NCBI GenBank assembly: GCA_013365325.1
Contig: JABVXV010000008.1
Span: forward strand, 496,001-560,000
Direction of reading: 5' to 3'
Length of the DNA stretch: 64,000 bases
From: Dipetalonema caudispina
Lineage: Eukaryota > Nematoda > Chromadorea > Rhabditida > Onchocercidae
Under the pieces are notes generated by a model. That model saw only the letters and a program-made list of their open reading frames with translations, was not told where the DNA came from and did not search any database. The translations under genes and the position numbers were made by a program. Below, piece by piece: positions 37,820 through 53,800 of this stretch. Within the stretch, counting starts at the first letter, position 1. Each line of letters opens with the position of its first letter.

Positions 37820-39823
37820 ATGAAGCATGCGCAGCTTATAGAGTCAAAAACCAGCAAATCCGCATGCAAGTGCAAACCACCGTAATACTAGCAGTGTGTC
37901 AGTTTCTTCTTTCCCGCTTTTCAGATTTCCTAATCATTTAAACAAAATTTATTTCAATACTTCATTCAAATTTTGCCTCATTTCTACAGAACAGGCTTAC
38001 AAGTACGGTATGTGATATTGGCTCCTTTGTGTGATTGATTGCAAAATCAGCCAGTATCGTCGACATTTCTAAGACAATAACAAATAATCTTGGCTATTTA
38101 TTTACTTTTAATTTCTTCTCTTCATCAAATAATACTTTGTTTTTTGTAATCTTAGATTAATTTCGAACGCATGCAACATTGGCCTATAAAAAAAAATTTT
38201 AATTTTCTGTATTTCAATTTCACTGGTCTATAACCAATAATCAGAAAATGGGTCCAATAACTGATCCCATATATCAGGAATCTTTGGTCTTAACGCTATC
38301 AATAAGTGCGCACTATTTCGAATCACACTGGAAAATTCTGTTTTGAAAATCGTTGACTTCAGTTATGCTCATTTCAAGCAATTAATTGAGTTCTTTTTTT
38401 CTGTCTTTCTGCATTCTGAAAATATTTATCCTGCAGAAATTTGTCCATTAAAAGACATTGGATTGATTCCTAACTTCCAGTATAATTTCGAAAATGCATC
38501 CTACGCATTTATTCTTTTATATGTTGCTTGAAATTTGAATTACAATCTTTTATCATGATGTAGACAGTATCTTCGACATATTTTGCTATTATTGTTAGAA
38601 GATGAATGCTTCATTCCACATCTGAAGTGATTTCACCAGGCTGATTGTATGTATATCTGAATCGTTGGAAGAATATAAAGGGAGTTGCGTGTAACTAATG
38701 TAATGATTGATAAGGTAAAGATGTAAAAATGAAAGATATTAATGAATTATTTAAAAATGGTTCTTAAAGAAGAAACTATGTCGTGCAAACGCATTCGTAT
38801 TCCACTTCAGAATAACATCAAATTCATTAGACTTACTGACTTCATATCTCTCTTTTCAAACAATTATTCCAGTTCAATTCAATTCGTTAACAGTACCATA
38901 ACTTCGTTACTATTATAAATTTAACAAAACGGAAGAAAAGAAAAAGTTAATAAATAAAGAAAGAAATGAATGAATCAACAATCAATCTATTTGGATAGTA
39001 AAGTTAATTCAGTGGGTTAAGTTTTAGACAACAAGTATTATTTAGCATGAAGTAAAGTAATCCTAAATATTTTAATGTGAAGAAATATAGCATTTACTTG
39101 AAACGATAAATTCCACAAGTTATCACCATGTCTCTGATAATCTTCCATTATCACTTCTCATCTTCTCTCTTCCTCTCGTCTAGGACATATTGATCAGAAT
39201 TTGAGATGCAACTGTCTTCTCTGTAATAATAGCCAATAAGGTGAGTAACGTTGTTGCATTAAGGAAAGGATGGAAAGAGAAATATTTATTTCGTTATTTT
39301 AATGGTAGTGAATGACAACAATTAACATAGAAAAGGTGATAGTGCGCTAAAACAGTGAGGATAGCAGTAAAATGCATGGACAGCTGGACTATTGCTGCAT
39401 GATTGCTGCATCAATCCAGTAATAAACCAAAAATTACTACATTAACGTTCATCCCACAATGTGATACGGCAACATACGGTCACACAAATTACATTAACCA
39501 AACGAATATTTCCCCTTTTCTTGAATTTACGAATTTAAAAAGCACCAGCAAACAAGGCTGATACATTATATCATCCGATTCTAGACGATTGCAATAGTGA
39601 ATCCATTACATGTATCATCATCATTATCACTTGTATCGAAAATGGGATCATCTCTTGTTAATGCAAGGAAATGATTCTTTACCAATACAGCATTGCTAGT
39701 AATTAGAAGCAGCATGTGTTGTGAAGAATTAAGTGCTATCGAATAATTCACCTGTTATAAAATGTTCAACAACATTGAAAAATAATAATTGAAATCGTAT
39801 CTACAATGGATAGATAACCTCAC

Positions 39824-39849
39824 AAAAAAAAAAAAAAAAAAAAAAAAAA
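39824..39849 (+). repeat. A homopolymer (26 nt)
   Basis: An uninterrupted A run in the gene-poor interval, followed by a purine-rich tail. Confidence 0.9.
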
Positions 39850-42800
39850 GGAAAAAAATCAATGTGTGTACAGTATGAATCTAAACAGAATCATTTTGAT
39901 GTGTAATTCATATCAGCAAAGAAATTAGATGTGTTCGTCAAATATGCAAAACTTTTGATCTCTATTTGTGTTTAGCTATAAATAATCAAAAATTAGAAAA
40001 CTAATATTTACTGTTGCTCAAATCATAACAACAGTAATAGAATATTTATCATAAATAGCACATATCCTAAACATAAATGTTTTAAATGGAACAAAAATTA
40101 CGACAGTTACTTACTTTTACAAAAATTGTATATACAAATAATATCTGAAAACGAGTAATAAATATCGAGAAAATATAACCTAACGTTCAGTGAACAAAAT
40201 CATTTCTGAAAAGACAGCAAGCATTTGGGAAAGAACAAAAATAGTTATTAATCTGATAGAGAGGATTTGTTGGAGATATTTTTTATGATAAAGTAACAAG
40301 GATTCAACGATAGCACTCATTTAATTTATTTATACCTAACCGATGATAACGATAGAAAGTGCTTTCTATCCCATTTTTTCCAAAGTTTCAAACAAATTTC
40401 TCAATTTTTAAGTGAAAATTATAGAGAAAGAAGACAACTTTTTTTGCAAATGTAAAATTAAACATAAAGAATTTAATAAGATAAGTTTTTTTTTTACAAA
40501 TTTGTAAGATACAACTATAACTGAAGTTCATATCTTTGCGTTAAAAAACTGTGAAGAAACTACAAAATATTTATGCTGTCAAAGAAATTATACGAGAAAG
40601 TGTATAATCTACAAATAGAAGTGTATATCTAAATATAAAAACGATGGTTTTTATATATAACTTCATCTGGAACTTCAGAAATTAAGATGTTAAATAAAAA
40701 AACACATTGGATTATTAAATGAAGTGAAAAGTCATGAATTTCATTTAACAAATCAAAATTTAGAAGAAGAAATTTCAAAGTAATTCAATAATTTTCCTAT
40801 TTTTATTATATCCAAACATGTCGTTTATCTCTTTCTCTTCAGTTACATTTCTATTACAACATAAAAAAGGGAAAAATTTACAAGTCTTGAAAAAAGTAAA
40901 ATAGCTTGCTTTATATTTCCAACAATATTAGCTAGCAGATTTTGAATCGGTAAAGAACACTAAAAGTATCACGAAATAAATATTTGAAATTCGCTGTTTT
41001 CACTAATGAGCTAATACCGAAAATAGTTAAAAGAACATGAAAATGTCTACCTATCATGGAGGGATTTTTAATTACAGTTTCTCTGCACTATCTGACTTCA
41101 TTAAATTTATGCCTTCATTATCTGATTCCTGACCAAAATTTGACAAATTCGCATATCATTCTGTCTTCTAACTGCCTTTACACTTTGCAGAAAAATTCCC
41201 TTTTAGAATATATTCACAATGATGCCTTAAAATGTCTCTCTGAACGTTATTTTTAACACATCCATAAAGTATGAAATTAGTATTATCGTTGATCTTCCAA
41301 AATTAAAACGTCCGATGACGTGACTTTAGCGCATCGTACCCATTCGAACTTCTCACAAATATCCATTTGTTTGGAATACTTACTATACTCTTGCTGCCCT
41401 GAAAAATCCAAGTAAAATTAAGTCTTAATTAATTTAAAATTTTTTGACGAAAAAGATCAGTGTTTTAATATGGCCTAACTTTTAACAGTCATTTTTTCCA
41501 TTGTTGTGATACACAAACGATTTCACTCATCGACTTTTTTTTTTCAGCTGTTTACAGCAACAGTTAAATGAGGCTTCTGAATCGAAAATGTTATCAGTAA
41601 TTCTAGCAAGAGTTGTTTTGCAATTTTTGGAAATCATTTTCTGCCTTAACGAATTTAATATTATATAGAATTGGGAGCAATATAAAAGCCGAATTTAGTT
41701 GAAAGTTTGTAAGAAAAAAAAATCGACTGAATTTATGAAAAGCATCAAATTTGTCAAAATTCAATAGTCGAATATGTTAATAAAAACAATGATCGCAGTT
41801 TTTTTTCTTCGAACTACTCTTGGATGGCTATACTATTTCATAAGAGACTGGAAATTGTATAAAAAAAGTACACTTGAAGCTTGTGAAGCAAAAATCTACT
41901 TTATGACCAGATTAGGAAGATAAACTGAAAAACAACTGAAATACTTCATTTATTTTACTCTATATAAACTAATCTAATCGTTGTTTTTATCACCGATTCA
42001 AATTCAGTTCGATAATTTTTTCAACAGAATCCCCAATTCTTTATTCGAGCTTGCAGAATTCTTTTTATTAATCAAAATTTCTGAAATATAATTGATTACA
42101 ACTCTTTTCGCAGAAAAGAAATTAATTCAGAAAGAAGTTAGTATGCAATGAAATGTGACTTTGTCGCAATATTAAGGAAGGCACTGCTGTTTTCTCATGA
42201 TGGGTTGATACCCAAGGTCATAACAGTATATTAGTAGTAAAGAAAGCAAAGACCTTTTGCCTTTGCCCCTCCAATGAGCTCATTCTCGGGAAGATAAGCA
42301 ACTCAAATTAAGTATTCTTTTCTTAAGAAATATTATAACAAATTCTTGCAAAAAATTACCAATAAATTGCAAGTTTTGGCCGGTTCATTTCTCGGATGAT
42401 ACAAATAAAATTAAAAAATGTTACTGTAAGACATCATTTATAATTATAAGATTAGAAATGCTTTAAAAATTCCTACATGCTACTTTCCTGCGTACCGATG
42501 ATTATTTTCTTTCCCTCGCAAATTTAATTTTTCTTCCCTCTTTTTTTCTTTCTTTTTTTTTCATTATGATGTATAAATTACAAAACTAAAGAAAGATTCT
42601 TTTACATCTGAACAAAAAAGCGATTTAATAGATCAATTTTACTAAAAATATCGTGATGCCAAATATTACTGCTATATCCGTGTAACCATCCAGCAATAAT
42701 GCAATAAAACTATCATAACTATCATGCGCAACTATTCTTTTTGTTCGAATATTTATTTGGAAAATTTAATTCAGATCAGAATTAAACTTCATATTATTAC

Positions 42801-45800
42801 GAGTTTCTAGAAATTAATCTGATCTAGTTAAGGAAAATTTGAAGGCCTTCTAAGTATGAAATCTTAAATTTTACTAACAACAAAAATAAAAGACAATAGT
42901 AATTAACGATTTCATCCAGAAAATGGCATAAATGCAAAAGATAACGAATCGTAAAGGCCAAATCTACCATTGCAAGACGATGAAAAACTTAGAGGATTGT
43001 GGAAAACATACTGATGTTTAGTTAATTATGATAGTAATGGAGAGTCTTCGCAGTAAAATCAACATATTCATTCTGCAAAAAAAAAAAGAACAAATTAAAA
43101 ACATTATTAGAATTATTCAATAATCAATGAAGATATATTTTTCCTCAGTAGTGGATGATACATGCTGAATATAGGATTCCGTAAGAGGTTGGCTCACTTT
43201 TCCATATTGAAGATAGTTTAAATGGAGTTGAAAGTTGTAGAAATATAATATTAAGCATTCCAAATTCAGAACCAAGAAACCATACCTGAACTTTTTTCAA
43301 AGAAAATTCATTTCATTCTTTTGCAAGCTTATCATAAAATAACAGGAAGTAATTACTATCGAGTTTGTTAATAACTCCTTACTATTCATTCGCATGATAT
43401 CCAGCGAATTTAAAACGTTAATGATAGCTTCTGTTTGATGCCATTGTTATTAAGATTATTCTTCTGCAACGTGAGCAAAATCTCATTTGAATCATTTTCA
43501 TACAACAATGATTTAAGTTGTTGACGTGAAATGATAATACCATTCATCTATAATGTTTCTTGCTTCTCATAACACAATGTTCATTGATAATGTTTCTGTG
43601 CCGAATAAAACTATCAATCCAAATTTTTGAATGTGATATTCCATTTTTGTTTAAACACTTTCAATCCTGTATCTTCTTTCCCATATTTAAAAAGTGAAAT
43701 TCAGTACGTTGATTTCGAAGTGGATAGCAAAAATTCTGCTACGAAATACCTTTGTATCAGAAGACTAATTCTGATAAATTAGGCTAAAAATTTTAATCAG
43801 ATTTAACGAAGATAAGTAATCAATTCGTCAACTATATCAAATTTCGTACATCTCGTAAACTTCAAAATGATAATGTGGAAAGATTTCTCAACTTCTATCA
43901 CATTTTTCCTTTCATTCCTTACAATTACAGTCATTTTCGTTTTCTAATGACTAAATGAAAACACTGCGAAAACCAATCAGATTACATTCCAAAATGTTCC
44001 TTCACAATTTTTCTTTAATGTATCTTTGAAAACCTGCTACATTTTTTGCGATTCTTGACAATGATATGCTTTGTTTTTAAGTTCACCGATTAGAATTTTT
44101 TGAAAATAGTTGCAAAAATTTTTTATATTCTATCACATAATATAAAATGATTTTAACTAGCTAGAAAAACAAAATAAAGGAAAGTTAAAAATAACACAGA
44201 TGTTCTAACTTAATCCTCATCATAATGTGATCGTAATACATTGATCGAACATGGCAAAAATACAAGCTTATTTTCGACAACACCAATATTTTATGATCGA
44301 CCAATTTTGAAAACAAAGCCTTACTGTTAAAAATTTAAGATTCTGACAATTACCAATCTGAAATTTTTACAAATTAAAACTGCATGAATAATCACAAAGG
44401 GTCAGTTGAACTCTTCCATTGTCAAATCAGAAATAGCCTTCTTTCACAGGTTGGATAAAAAAGGTCTTACCCTGTGTTACTTCAGTTACTCGACAGATAA
44501 GCTGATCCAGAGACTAATTTTTTACCCAATTAGTGCATTTGGGAAATACGAATCAGCTTAATGTGAATACCAATTAAGAAGAATTACAGAAAGAAGACAG
44601 TAATTTGGTGATCTCATTTTTCAAAAGCCAATTTCATTGAATTCATAAGATTATCAAACTCCGCAGGTAATTTTTGATTTTTTGAAAATAGTCCAGTGCT
44701 TACAGTTGTTTATTACTGGTACAAATCCTCAATAATAATTTCTATAATATCATTAAATATTTAGTATACCGCGCGGATTTATTCTGACTCGTCGAAAGTT
44801 CCTGCAAACTACAGCATTCCCTAGCATCCTGTAAACATAGCAAATATGCTACTCTAGTATCACTATGACTTATCAACATTAGAACGTTTTCAATAAGTAA
44901 ACAATCTATCTGAATAAACAATGAGTTTTGAGTAGGAATTGACAAATGGTAAACAATTCAAAATTTCACTTCGAGATTTCAGCAAAACAGAACCCTTTCG
45001 GTCAAACATTAACAAGAAGAGATGACGCCAAAGCAAGCCAATTATGTTAAAAAAATTATTTAAATCAGAATCAAACTGGTATAAAAGATGCAAGAACCAC
45101 TAAATTCTAAGAATTTCGGAAATTGTTCTCAATAAAGTAATTCTGAATTTTGACAAACATTATCCTTTTACTATATTTATCGTCGGGTAACTCCTCAAAT
45201 AATTCATCTTTTCAAAAAGAAAATTTGAAGAGACATACTTCATTTAGTTCAGTGATTATCACTCAAATATTAAGTTTTCGTAAAGTCAGAGAGAGAGGAT
45301 ATCTGTCCATTTCAAGTGGCACTTCTTCACTGAGATCGATCCATGAAAACAATATACAAATTGGCAATGTTATTTTACTGAACCGTTAAGCAAAATCTGA
45401 AACGCCAACTTTAAACAGTTTGTTCATGCTCGATGACACAGATCTGAAGTCTCATGTTTAACGTTTAAATCAAATGAATGGCAATAACAGAACTTGAAAT
45501 GAAAGAGTTTTCTTTTCGAGTAAATTAAAATTACAGGTACATTAACAGACTAATCCTGCCCTACATTAGTGAGTCTTCATTACCATTCAGCCTGTGTCTA
45601 CAAAACTATATCGAAATAATTAAACTTGACAGTGACCTATATCAATTATATCACTATGTATGCAAAATCAGTGTAGGTAATAATTTGCAGACAGTGATTT
45701 CTTTTTCTTTATTCATTGCAATAGAAATAATTATAATAATAACAGAATAATAAATACCACTTCGACATTTTACAGAATTTACAGAATAATATGAAATTAT

Positions 45801-47833
45801 AATGAATAGAACTTCGGGACTGCACTTGATCCACTTCATAAACAAAGAAAACAAAGAAGTACAATCACAATCCAATCTATCGGTAGTTTTCAAAACCGGC
45901 ATGACAACTGATATAAAACCATGAAATCGCTGAGTTAAATTTCAAAAGAGTAAACATGCTTAACCTTTCAAAAATACAGTAATTCAGTCGGAAATCCGTC
46001 AATATAATTATCAGTTGGCACAACATTTCACCTATCCTTACGGACAGAATCAGCAGATAGTACAAGAAACTTCTCCTTCTTGTACCAGAAGTGAAAAATG
46101 TCCACTTTGCAAATATTGCATAAAAAATCTAATGATAAGATATGCACAGCAAGTTAGTCACAAGCATTAATCTTTGAATATCTGACATATTCAGGTCTCA
46201 TTTTTTCTCATCAATAATTATTCTGCTAAATGTCTTGTTAATTAGTTGCAGAGAGTAGAAAACTTCACTTACTAAAGCATAATTAAAGGCGATACGAAAT
46301 CAGCATGTCAAATACATCATTCTGCATCATATAGAAGTGGAATAATGTGATAGTGATAGATGGAAACCTGAATAACTAAATTTTTAATCTGAATTAAATT
46401 TAAACAATGCAATAAAACGAGTTTTCATTTTTGAGGAAGAAATAATTTGGTTTTAAAATGAGAAAGTCAATTACTGTCACATATATAACCACAGGAATAA
46501 AAGTGACAAAAAATATCAAAATCATACAGAAAATATAACTGAGGCGAGGCACTTTTAACTGGATGACAACTTTTCTTTCACAATGAGGCATTTGCGTATA
46601 TATTTTTAACATCAAATAAAAAACACGCAACTTTTGCTATTGTCTGAATTTCAGATAACTAAAGCAGCAATATCAGAAAACTGCTTATGATCGCTTTCAA
46701 TTTTATTTCTTACATGCAACTATAAAATCGTCTGCCGATCTTAAAACGTATCTAATGCTAGCTTATTTTCTTATCCAGAAATATTTTGCGATGGACAATA
46801 GCAAGGATTCAAATATAACGAAATACTGAATGAAAGTAAAAATAACCTTGTATAAATATTAAATTCGTCGTTATTACTGGCTATATAAATTTTAACAAAA
46901 AATAGAAAAACAAGAAAATCAGAGTCTATCCATTGATTTCGATATTAACTAAAGCGTCATAAATTCGTGAAATAGTTCTGAAAACTACTCCTGGATATTC
47001 TGATAAGCATGTTTTAATGAATACTGGAAAAGTTAATTATTTGAAATATTCTGAACAATACAAACCATAAATCCACAAAATGGCTTAGAACCAGACAACA
47101 GTAGTTCCCTGGATCACAGCGAACAGTAGTGCACAATTATAACAAAATCCATGCTTCCATATTAGCTTTGACTGACGAAACTGATCTCAGCGGATTGCTT
47201 CGAATTATTCGCTATTTCTGTATTCAAATCATTGATCAATGTAGTGGATGTGTTTATCTGGAAAAAATACAAAACTAAATACAAATATATTAAGAAATAT
47301 AAAATCCAGAAAGGTAAGCAATAAAACCAGTCATCTATGTCTGATTGATATGTTTTATGATCGATAAAACAGAACTCTGTATAAATATTTTCGATTGCTT
47401 TTCTAGTAAGTGAATTACTCATTTCAATTTCAAATCGGGACAGTCAAAGGATATAATATTACGCAAAGAAATGAGGGAAAATCAATTTCAGGGAGCATAG
47501 AAGCACATATGTATAATCAAGCGATAAAAAGATTTAATAGTTCTTTGTTACTCAGCTTCGAAGAGGGCTACGATTGTAAGGCTGTGCTAAAATCATAAAA
47601 AGCAAGATTAGGAGGCGAAAAAAAGTATTTCCATCTTGTAAAGCTGTTAAAGGAACATTATCTGCCGTAATAAAAACCACTAGTGAGTAATTAATCCTAT
47701 AGAGACTCACGGTGGGAAGTGTTCTTCGTAATAAGTAAATACAGCACTGAGAGGATCATTTTACTAGTAAGAAGTAGGAAATATTCCTCCAAAATCATGC
47801 TGATAAAAAAATTTTTCATAAAAATTATATCGA

Positions 47834-50800
47834 TTAGTCCACCTCTCTCTGAGTGATACTTTTTTCAACAAGTGAAACAGTGGTCGCACCAGTGACTGGA
47901 TCGATATACTCATTTCGTTCAAATGAAGTTTCATTTTGCAAAATCTTCTCATTTACCGGTAAAGGAGAGTTGCTACGTTCTTCTGTTATATTTGCCAGCC
48001 TCTGTAAGAAATCATCACTATTTATTTTATTCTTCTAATAGAAAAGGAAAGAAACATTTGATTTCAAACTCCAATTTCTCACGAATAAAAAACTTACACT
48101 GTTAATTTGCTCAACTTGTTGCATAACTTCTTCTGCTGCTTTTGAGTCAGCTTCCAAAGATTTAAATCTGTAGCAAGACCAAAGTTGAAAAAATAAAGAA
48201 ACTACATAACTGCACTGCAAGAACATTTTAAGCGCAACAACTCACAAATTACGTGTTCTGATATTATAAATATTGATGCTTTCTTCCATGAAATTTAAGA
48301 AGCTGCTTAAGAGACACGATGAGAAACTAGTTACGTCATTCATTCAAAGCAATAAATTACCTAGCCTGCCGCCATTCCTGACGCTTCTGATGTTCCATAG
48401 CTCGTTGCTCAACCGAATTTAATGGTTCACCGCTCAGAACTGGAGATGGAGAACATGCTGCCATACGATTTTCGGCTTTTTTTGTGCGTATTACAGCTGG
48501 CATCGTGCGAGGAACCGCACTACAAAAATCATTTACAGTTAGTTTAAAAAATAATGAATTACAAATTTCAGGAAGGCCTTGATGTTAAATCGGCTTGAAG
48601 GTCAAAACAAATAAAAAATGATAATTTATAACATATAGAAGTTTACAGCAAACACTGTACCAAGAAAAACTAAACCTTATTTGCGATTAATTTCTGCAAT
48701 TTACATGACCAGTAGACTCTATGGATAAGAGTTAAATGAAGAAGAGAACATATAAGGGACAGCTGAGATAATATAATCTGCCATTTATTTCTTTACTTCT
48801 ACAATTTACGCCGATTGTAATAGAAATGCGCATTTTATTCAATATAACATATCAAACTAGAAATTATCAGCATTTGCGTTGAAAGCAAATTCAGCATCTT
48901 TAGACTAAGAATAGGCAATCTGATTTAAGTTGGGTGCGAAATTTCACATCCTTACTACTGAAATTCAGAAATTGAAAAAAAACCTATTATTCAGAATATG
49001 CTCAAATGAACGATCGAGCTCATCATCTGCAGGACTGAAGGATATCCGTGCTGATCCGCTTGCTACTTTCCTAGTTTCTTCTTCTTTCATCTTCCGAATT
49101 TCGTCTTCATTTAGTAATGGTTTCTTCGCTGAAATCAACAACTAAAAATAAATGATTCAAGTAATTAAACCTTAAAATCTAGTATCTCCTTTTCAGAACG
49201 AGAACGAAAAAGTAAAGGAGATGTTCCTTATCAAATCTGAACGGGACTATATAGCAATTTAAAAAAGCGTTGGAAAACTATGCACTATTTAATTTCATCG
49301 GTTAAACTCGCATGTCCAGAACTTTAACAGCATTTGATCCCTTTGCTTTGAAAATTTCAAGGAAGCCGTCAAACCTTTTATCCTTGCAAGTAATTCAGCA
49401 ATACTTCAATCAATAACTGCAGAACAAAAAAATTAAAGTGAATTGAAAGTTTTACCTTAATTTGATAACAATCACAAAGCATTCCAAAATAATCACAAAA
49501 ACAAAAACAGTGATAATATCAAATGAACGAGAATGTTGCAAGCATTCAACAAGTTGTCAAAATGATAGAATTCTAAAACGACTGAAAAAAGGACGAACAA
49601 ATACTGAAAATAGCAAGCTAAAATCAAAACCATGCAAACATTAGTGGAAATGAATATTGCAGCAGGGCATTCCCTACTTTTAATTAGTCACTATTTGCAC
49701 TAAAGAACTAAAACCTATTTTTTTATTGTTGAATCTAAACCTTTTATTAAAAATAATAGCAGCTCACCAATTACTTAGAAAATTGCAAAGCCAAAGAATA
49801 CTTCCGTTCCCTTTTTCTTCCTCCTTCTTTCCTCTATCTTCTAGTAATTACTTCAATGACAGCTTGCTTAAAACGTTTACTAGAAGATCAATAAATATCA
49901 ATAATGTGTGGAAACCTTGCAATTGCAAACTACTCTAGGAACTAATTCAAGAAAACGATTTTAGCAGCACGGATCATCCAAACATTTAAACTGTAGCAAT
50001 ATTGACGGAACATGTCGGTTAGAAGAGTACAAGGCTTAAAAATTATGATAAGAAATAGAAAATAAGTTACATGGAACGATATAAAGTGTACTTACTATCT
50101 AATACCTGCATATGTATGTATCTATTTATGAAATGAAATACTGGAAAACTGATGAAACTAAAACAATCTGCAATTTCGGTTATGGTAATTACAAATTCAT
50201 TAATTCAAAATCTAACGGCTTATTTGCATTGACCAAATGACAGACATCAATAAAAGCTTTAACGCTCAAATTTGACTGGAAGGAAGTTCGGAAAATCTGC
50301 ATAGGAACATGGAATTGTTAAAAAGCAAGGACAATTGAACGGATGGAGGAGAAAAGACAACCTGTTTTTAGACAGCAGATAAGAAAGTAATGGATTTTTT
50401 TATATCAATTGAGTTTCAATTAACCAAGCTGTCTTAGTCCTCAGTTTTAGAATAAATTTTTAAAAAGAACCTCATGAAATTTTTATGAATCCTCTTAAAC
50501 TGCATATTAGAATTTGCTGAATGGCAAATAAGTTTGAGGGAAATCTCTGCGAAGAATCTACACAGATTTTTATCAGTTTTAGAAAATATTTTCGAATCTA
50601 AAACTGCATACGGTTAAAACAATCACAAAAACCAAAAACATAAGTGAAAGTGACTACAATGAAACACTGCAGCATCAAGAACGCACAATAAATTACAGAA
50701 GCAGTATTCCAACGGATACCACGGCAATATAAGTTGATGGCCATGATCGTTTTACATTATACGCAGGCATCCTGTAGGACTGAAATTTTTCTAATATTTT

Positions 50801-53800
50801 CTAAAACTTTAGAATAATGGAACTTTACTTGACAGTATTTAGAAATGACAATGCTTTTTAACCGAAGCTATTAAATTTGCTTTAGTTTATAAAACACAAG
50901 TAACAGAAAATTTATATCCACTAATACCGGTAAATCCAAAATTACATTCACAGTCAAATTTGTTCAACTTTTTAACATTTTTATTTTCGTCACAAAACTC
51001 AGGATTTCCTCTAAACCTTGTCAAGAGTGAGATTAATAAAGTACTGTTAACGAAAAATTCTTTTAATCCTTTTTTTTCCAGAATCAAACTATTGAATCTT
51101 AATTTTAAAGAATAAAAGCAAGCGACGAATCATAATTCAAAGAACATTCTATAAATACCAGATGATGCCGTGCTTTTCTTCACTCTGTCAATCAAGTTTA
51201 TAATTGGCTCTTGAACTGCTCTTACCTGTTCAAAAATTTGTAGTCTGGGAGATAGGACTCTTAATCTCAATCAAAAACAAGCTCGGGCAGCATGCAAAGC
51301 TTGCAAGAAAAAGAAAATTTCAAGCGAAAAGCAATGGAAAAATCATGCTATTAACTAAAAGGGTTGAATTCAATACAAATTTTGATGCACAGTTAGTTCA
51401 TTTTTTGATCTGTGATGTGTTAGTACCAGGAACAATAAAATGCATCTTGAAAATAAAGAAAAAAAAAATCTTATTTGAAAGTGCTAACCGGGAGGAAGGG
51501 TGGATTTTGTCGTGGGGTTAGCATCTGGCCTTTTAATTTCAATTTCGCGCTCGAATTTTTCTAATTTCGACGAAAACGCCAACCGCTCGGGATTCGGAGT
51601 TGACGACCAAGACGACGTGGATGGAGATGAGGACTGAAAACGGATTCTTCTTTTTATTCCATCTTAGCTTTGTCAACTAAATTTTCAAACATTTCAGGCA
51701 GAATAACGCCGTTCAATTCATCGAATTTTTATTCAAATTTTGACAGCAAAATATCTCACTTCTACCTTAAAAATTATCCCCTTCTGCAAAACTTATATTT
51801 TAGAAAGCACAAAAATTTTTTAGCTATTACCGCGAGGAATTTAAGAAAATAGAATATAATACGACTCTTCATAAAAAAGACCTGCGCTGACGAAACTGTG
51901 CGTTCTTTTTGCTTTTCAAATTGTTCATCAAAAGAAGTAAGCGGTGAAGATGCACCAACTGCATTCCCATTCTACGAATAAATATTTTAAGTACCATCAA
52001 AATTTATGAAAGTAAATTAATCTAAGAAATTTCCATCTCATAATTTTCAGAAGTAATAACTGAGGTTTATTTAATTTCTTATACGAAAGGATGATAAATG
52101 CATTCAAGTTGCGCGACAATTATTTGGATGGTTTGAATCCATACGATTCTTGTTGCACTAAAAGTTCTTTCTTTTGATTCTAAAGAAGGGGTTACTATTG
52201 ATCGGGTTTCCCTCCATTTTGCATGAGGAAAGAATTTCGTATAAATTCTTCATTAGAAAAATACAGTTACTACCATTTGTGACAAACAGTGGCAAAGGCA
52301 ATTCTGCTTTGTTAAGATGAACATCAAAATTAAGTGTTAATATCTACGCTCTCTACAGATCCATTCATATATATGATAAAAGTGATATCATGAAAATGAA
52401 AGCGAGAAAATAAAAAGCAACGAGCACTCAACCTAACGTTAATATTAAGCACCTAATCCAGTTTCAAAAAGTTTAACAACCAGGCACATGAAAAACTTGT
52501 AACTCAGGCCTTTAAATGTTACTTAATTTGACCCAAATGTTAAAAGAATTTCGAAAATTACAGTAAAATGAAGAAGAAAACGAAATTAAATTTGGAAAAA
52601 AAGAGCCGAATTACAAATGAGAAATCAAACATTTGAAAACAGAAAAGGTCATTTTTTCGAACTGCAGCAAAAAAAAAGAAAAAAAAAACACAAGCAAGGA
52701 ATAGCACAAAAGAATAGCGAATTGAGATGATTATAATAGATTTAATACTTGCCCAAAAATTCTATCCTAAAATAAACGGCAAGAGTACTATGCAAATACG
52801 AAGTCTTGAATAACCGAAAAATTTTGCACACTGTTTAAAAAAATCATGATATTTCTGTTACCTGATTCGGAATGATTCTTGGCTTTGGGGCGATCGGTGG
52901 AGGTATAGATGGACGAAGGCTTGATGTGGAAAATGTAGTCGTATTCGTTGATGAAAATGGAGATAAAGGTTGTGGTAAACTCGGTATTGATGAAGGTGCC
53001 TAAAACAGAATAAACAGAGAAATAAAACAGATCTACAATGTCTGTAAATGGAAATTACACTGTACATCTCATTTACATGTGCAGAACTTTGTCTCATCTC
53101 GATACAGTCCGTATCGGAATCCCTTCAATTATCGATGAACTTAGTATAATGGGATGAGTTGCTTTTAAGCATTCGCAGTGGATGCCGCATGAATTGTGTT
53201 CTTGTCAGCTGTTTGCTTGAATAATCATGGACTTGTTTATAGATCGCTTAAAAGGATATGCGAAATCTTTTTCCCAACTTCACAAAAATTTCTAAACTCT
53301 GTAGCTTTTTTGAGATGTTTTTCTTCAGCTTTTATTGTCGTGGCAATTCCGATGTCAGAATTGGATTTAGGAAAAGAGAGATTGATTTCAAGTTCAAAAC
53401 GGAAAAATTCCAACCATTGTTCGAATTCTAAATTTTTTAATTTCATTGAGTAACATCAGCCTACACATGTTTTGATTCTTCAAATATGTCCTTTGCCCTC
53501 TCTCATATTTTTTTGCAATGTACGGAATTTTCAATAAAAAGTCAAAAACATCTCTGAATTATTGCTAGACTGATAGCCAATTGAAATAATCCTACTACGT
53601 TAATTATGCATCCCATTTCCGACCAAATTTTAATTTACTTGTTCATGCAATTGACCAGTCTCTCGACATTTACGTTGAAGTTGAAAAAATAATGGGTGAA
53701 TTCTATAAAAAAATGTTAACCACAACAGAAGATAAAGAAACAGGCGGGATTGGAGAAGAAGCAGCCAAAGGACTATCAGTTGAAATGGAAGCTAAAGTTC

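Larger units (their letters stand above)
37303..47833. other. 10.5-kb gene-poor interval between ceh-14 and the Scribble gene
   Basis: No coding exon with splice support on either strand. Open frames up to 86 codons (for example 47162-47422 and 45654-45902) have no recognisable motif. It contains an A homopolymer at 39824-39849. The right end holds the 3' flank of the Scribble gene and the left end the ceh-14 promoter. Confidence 0.55.
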
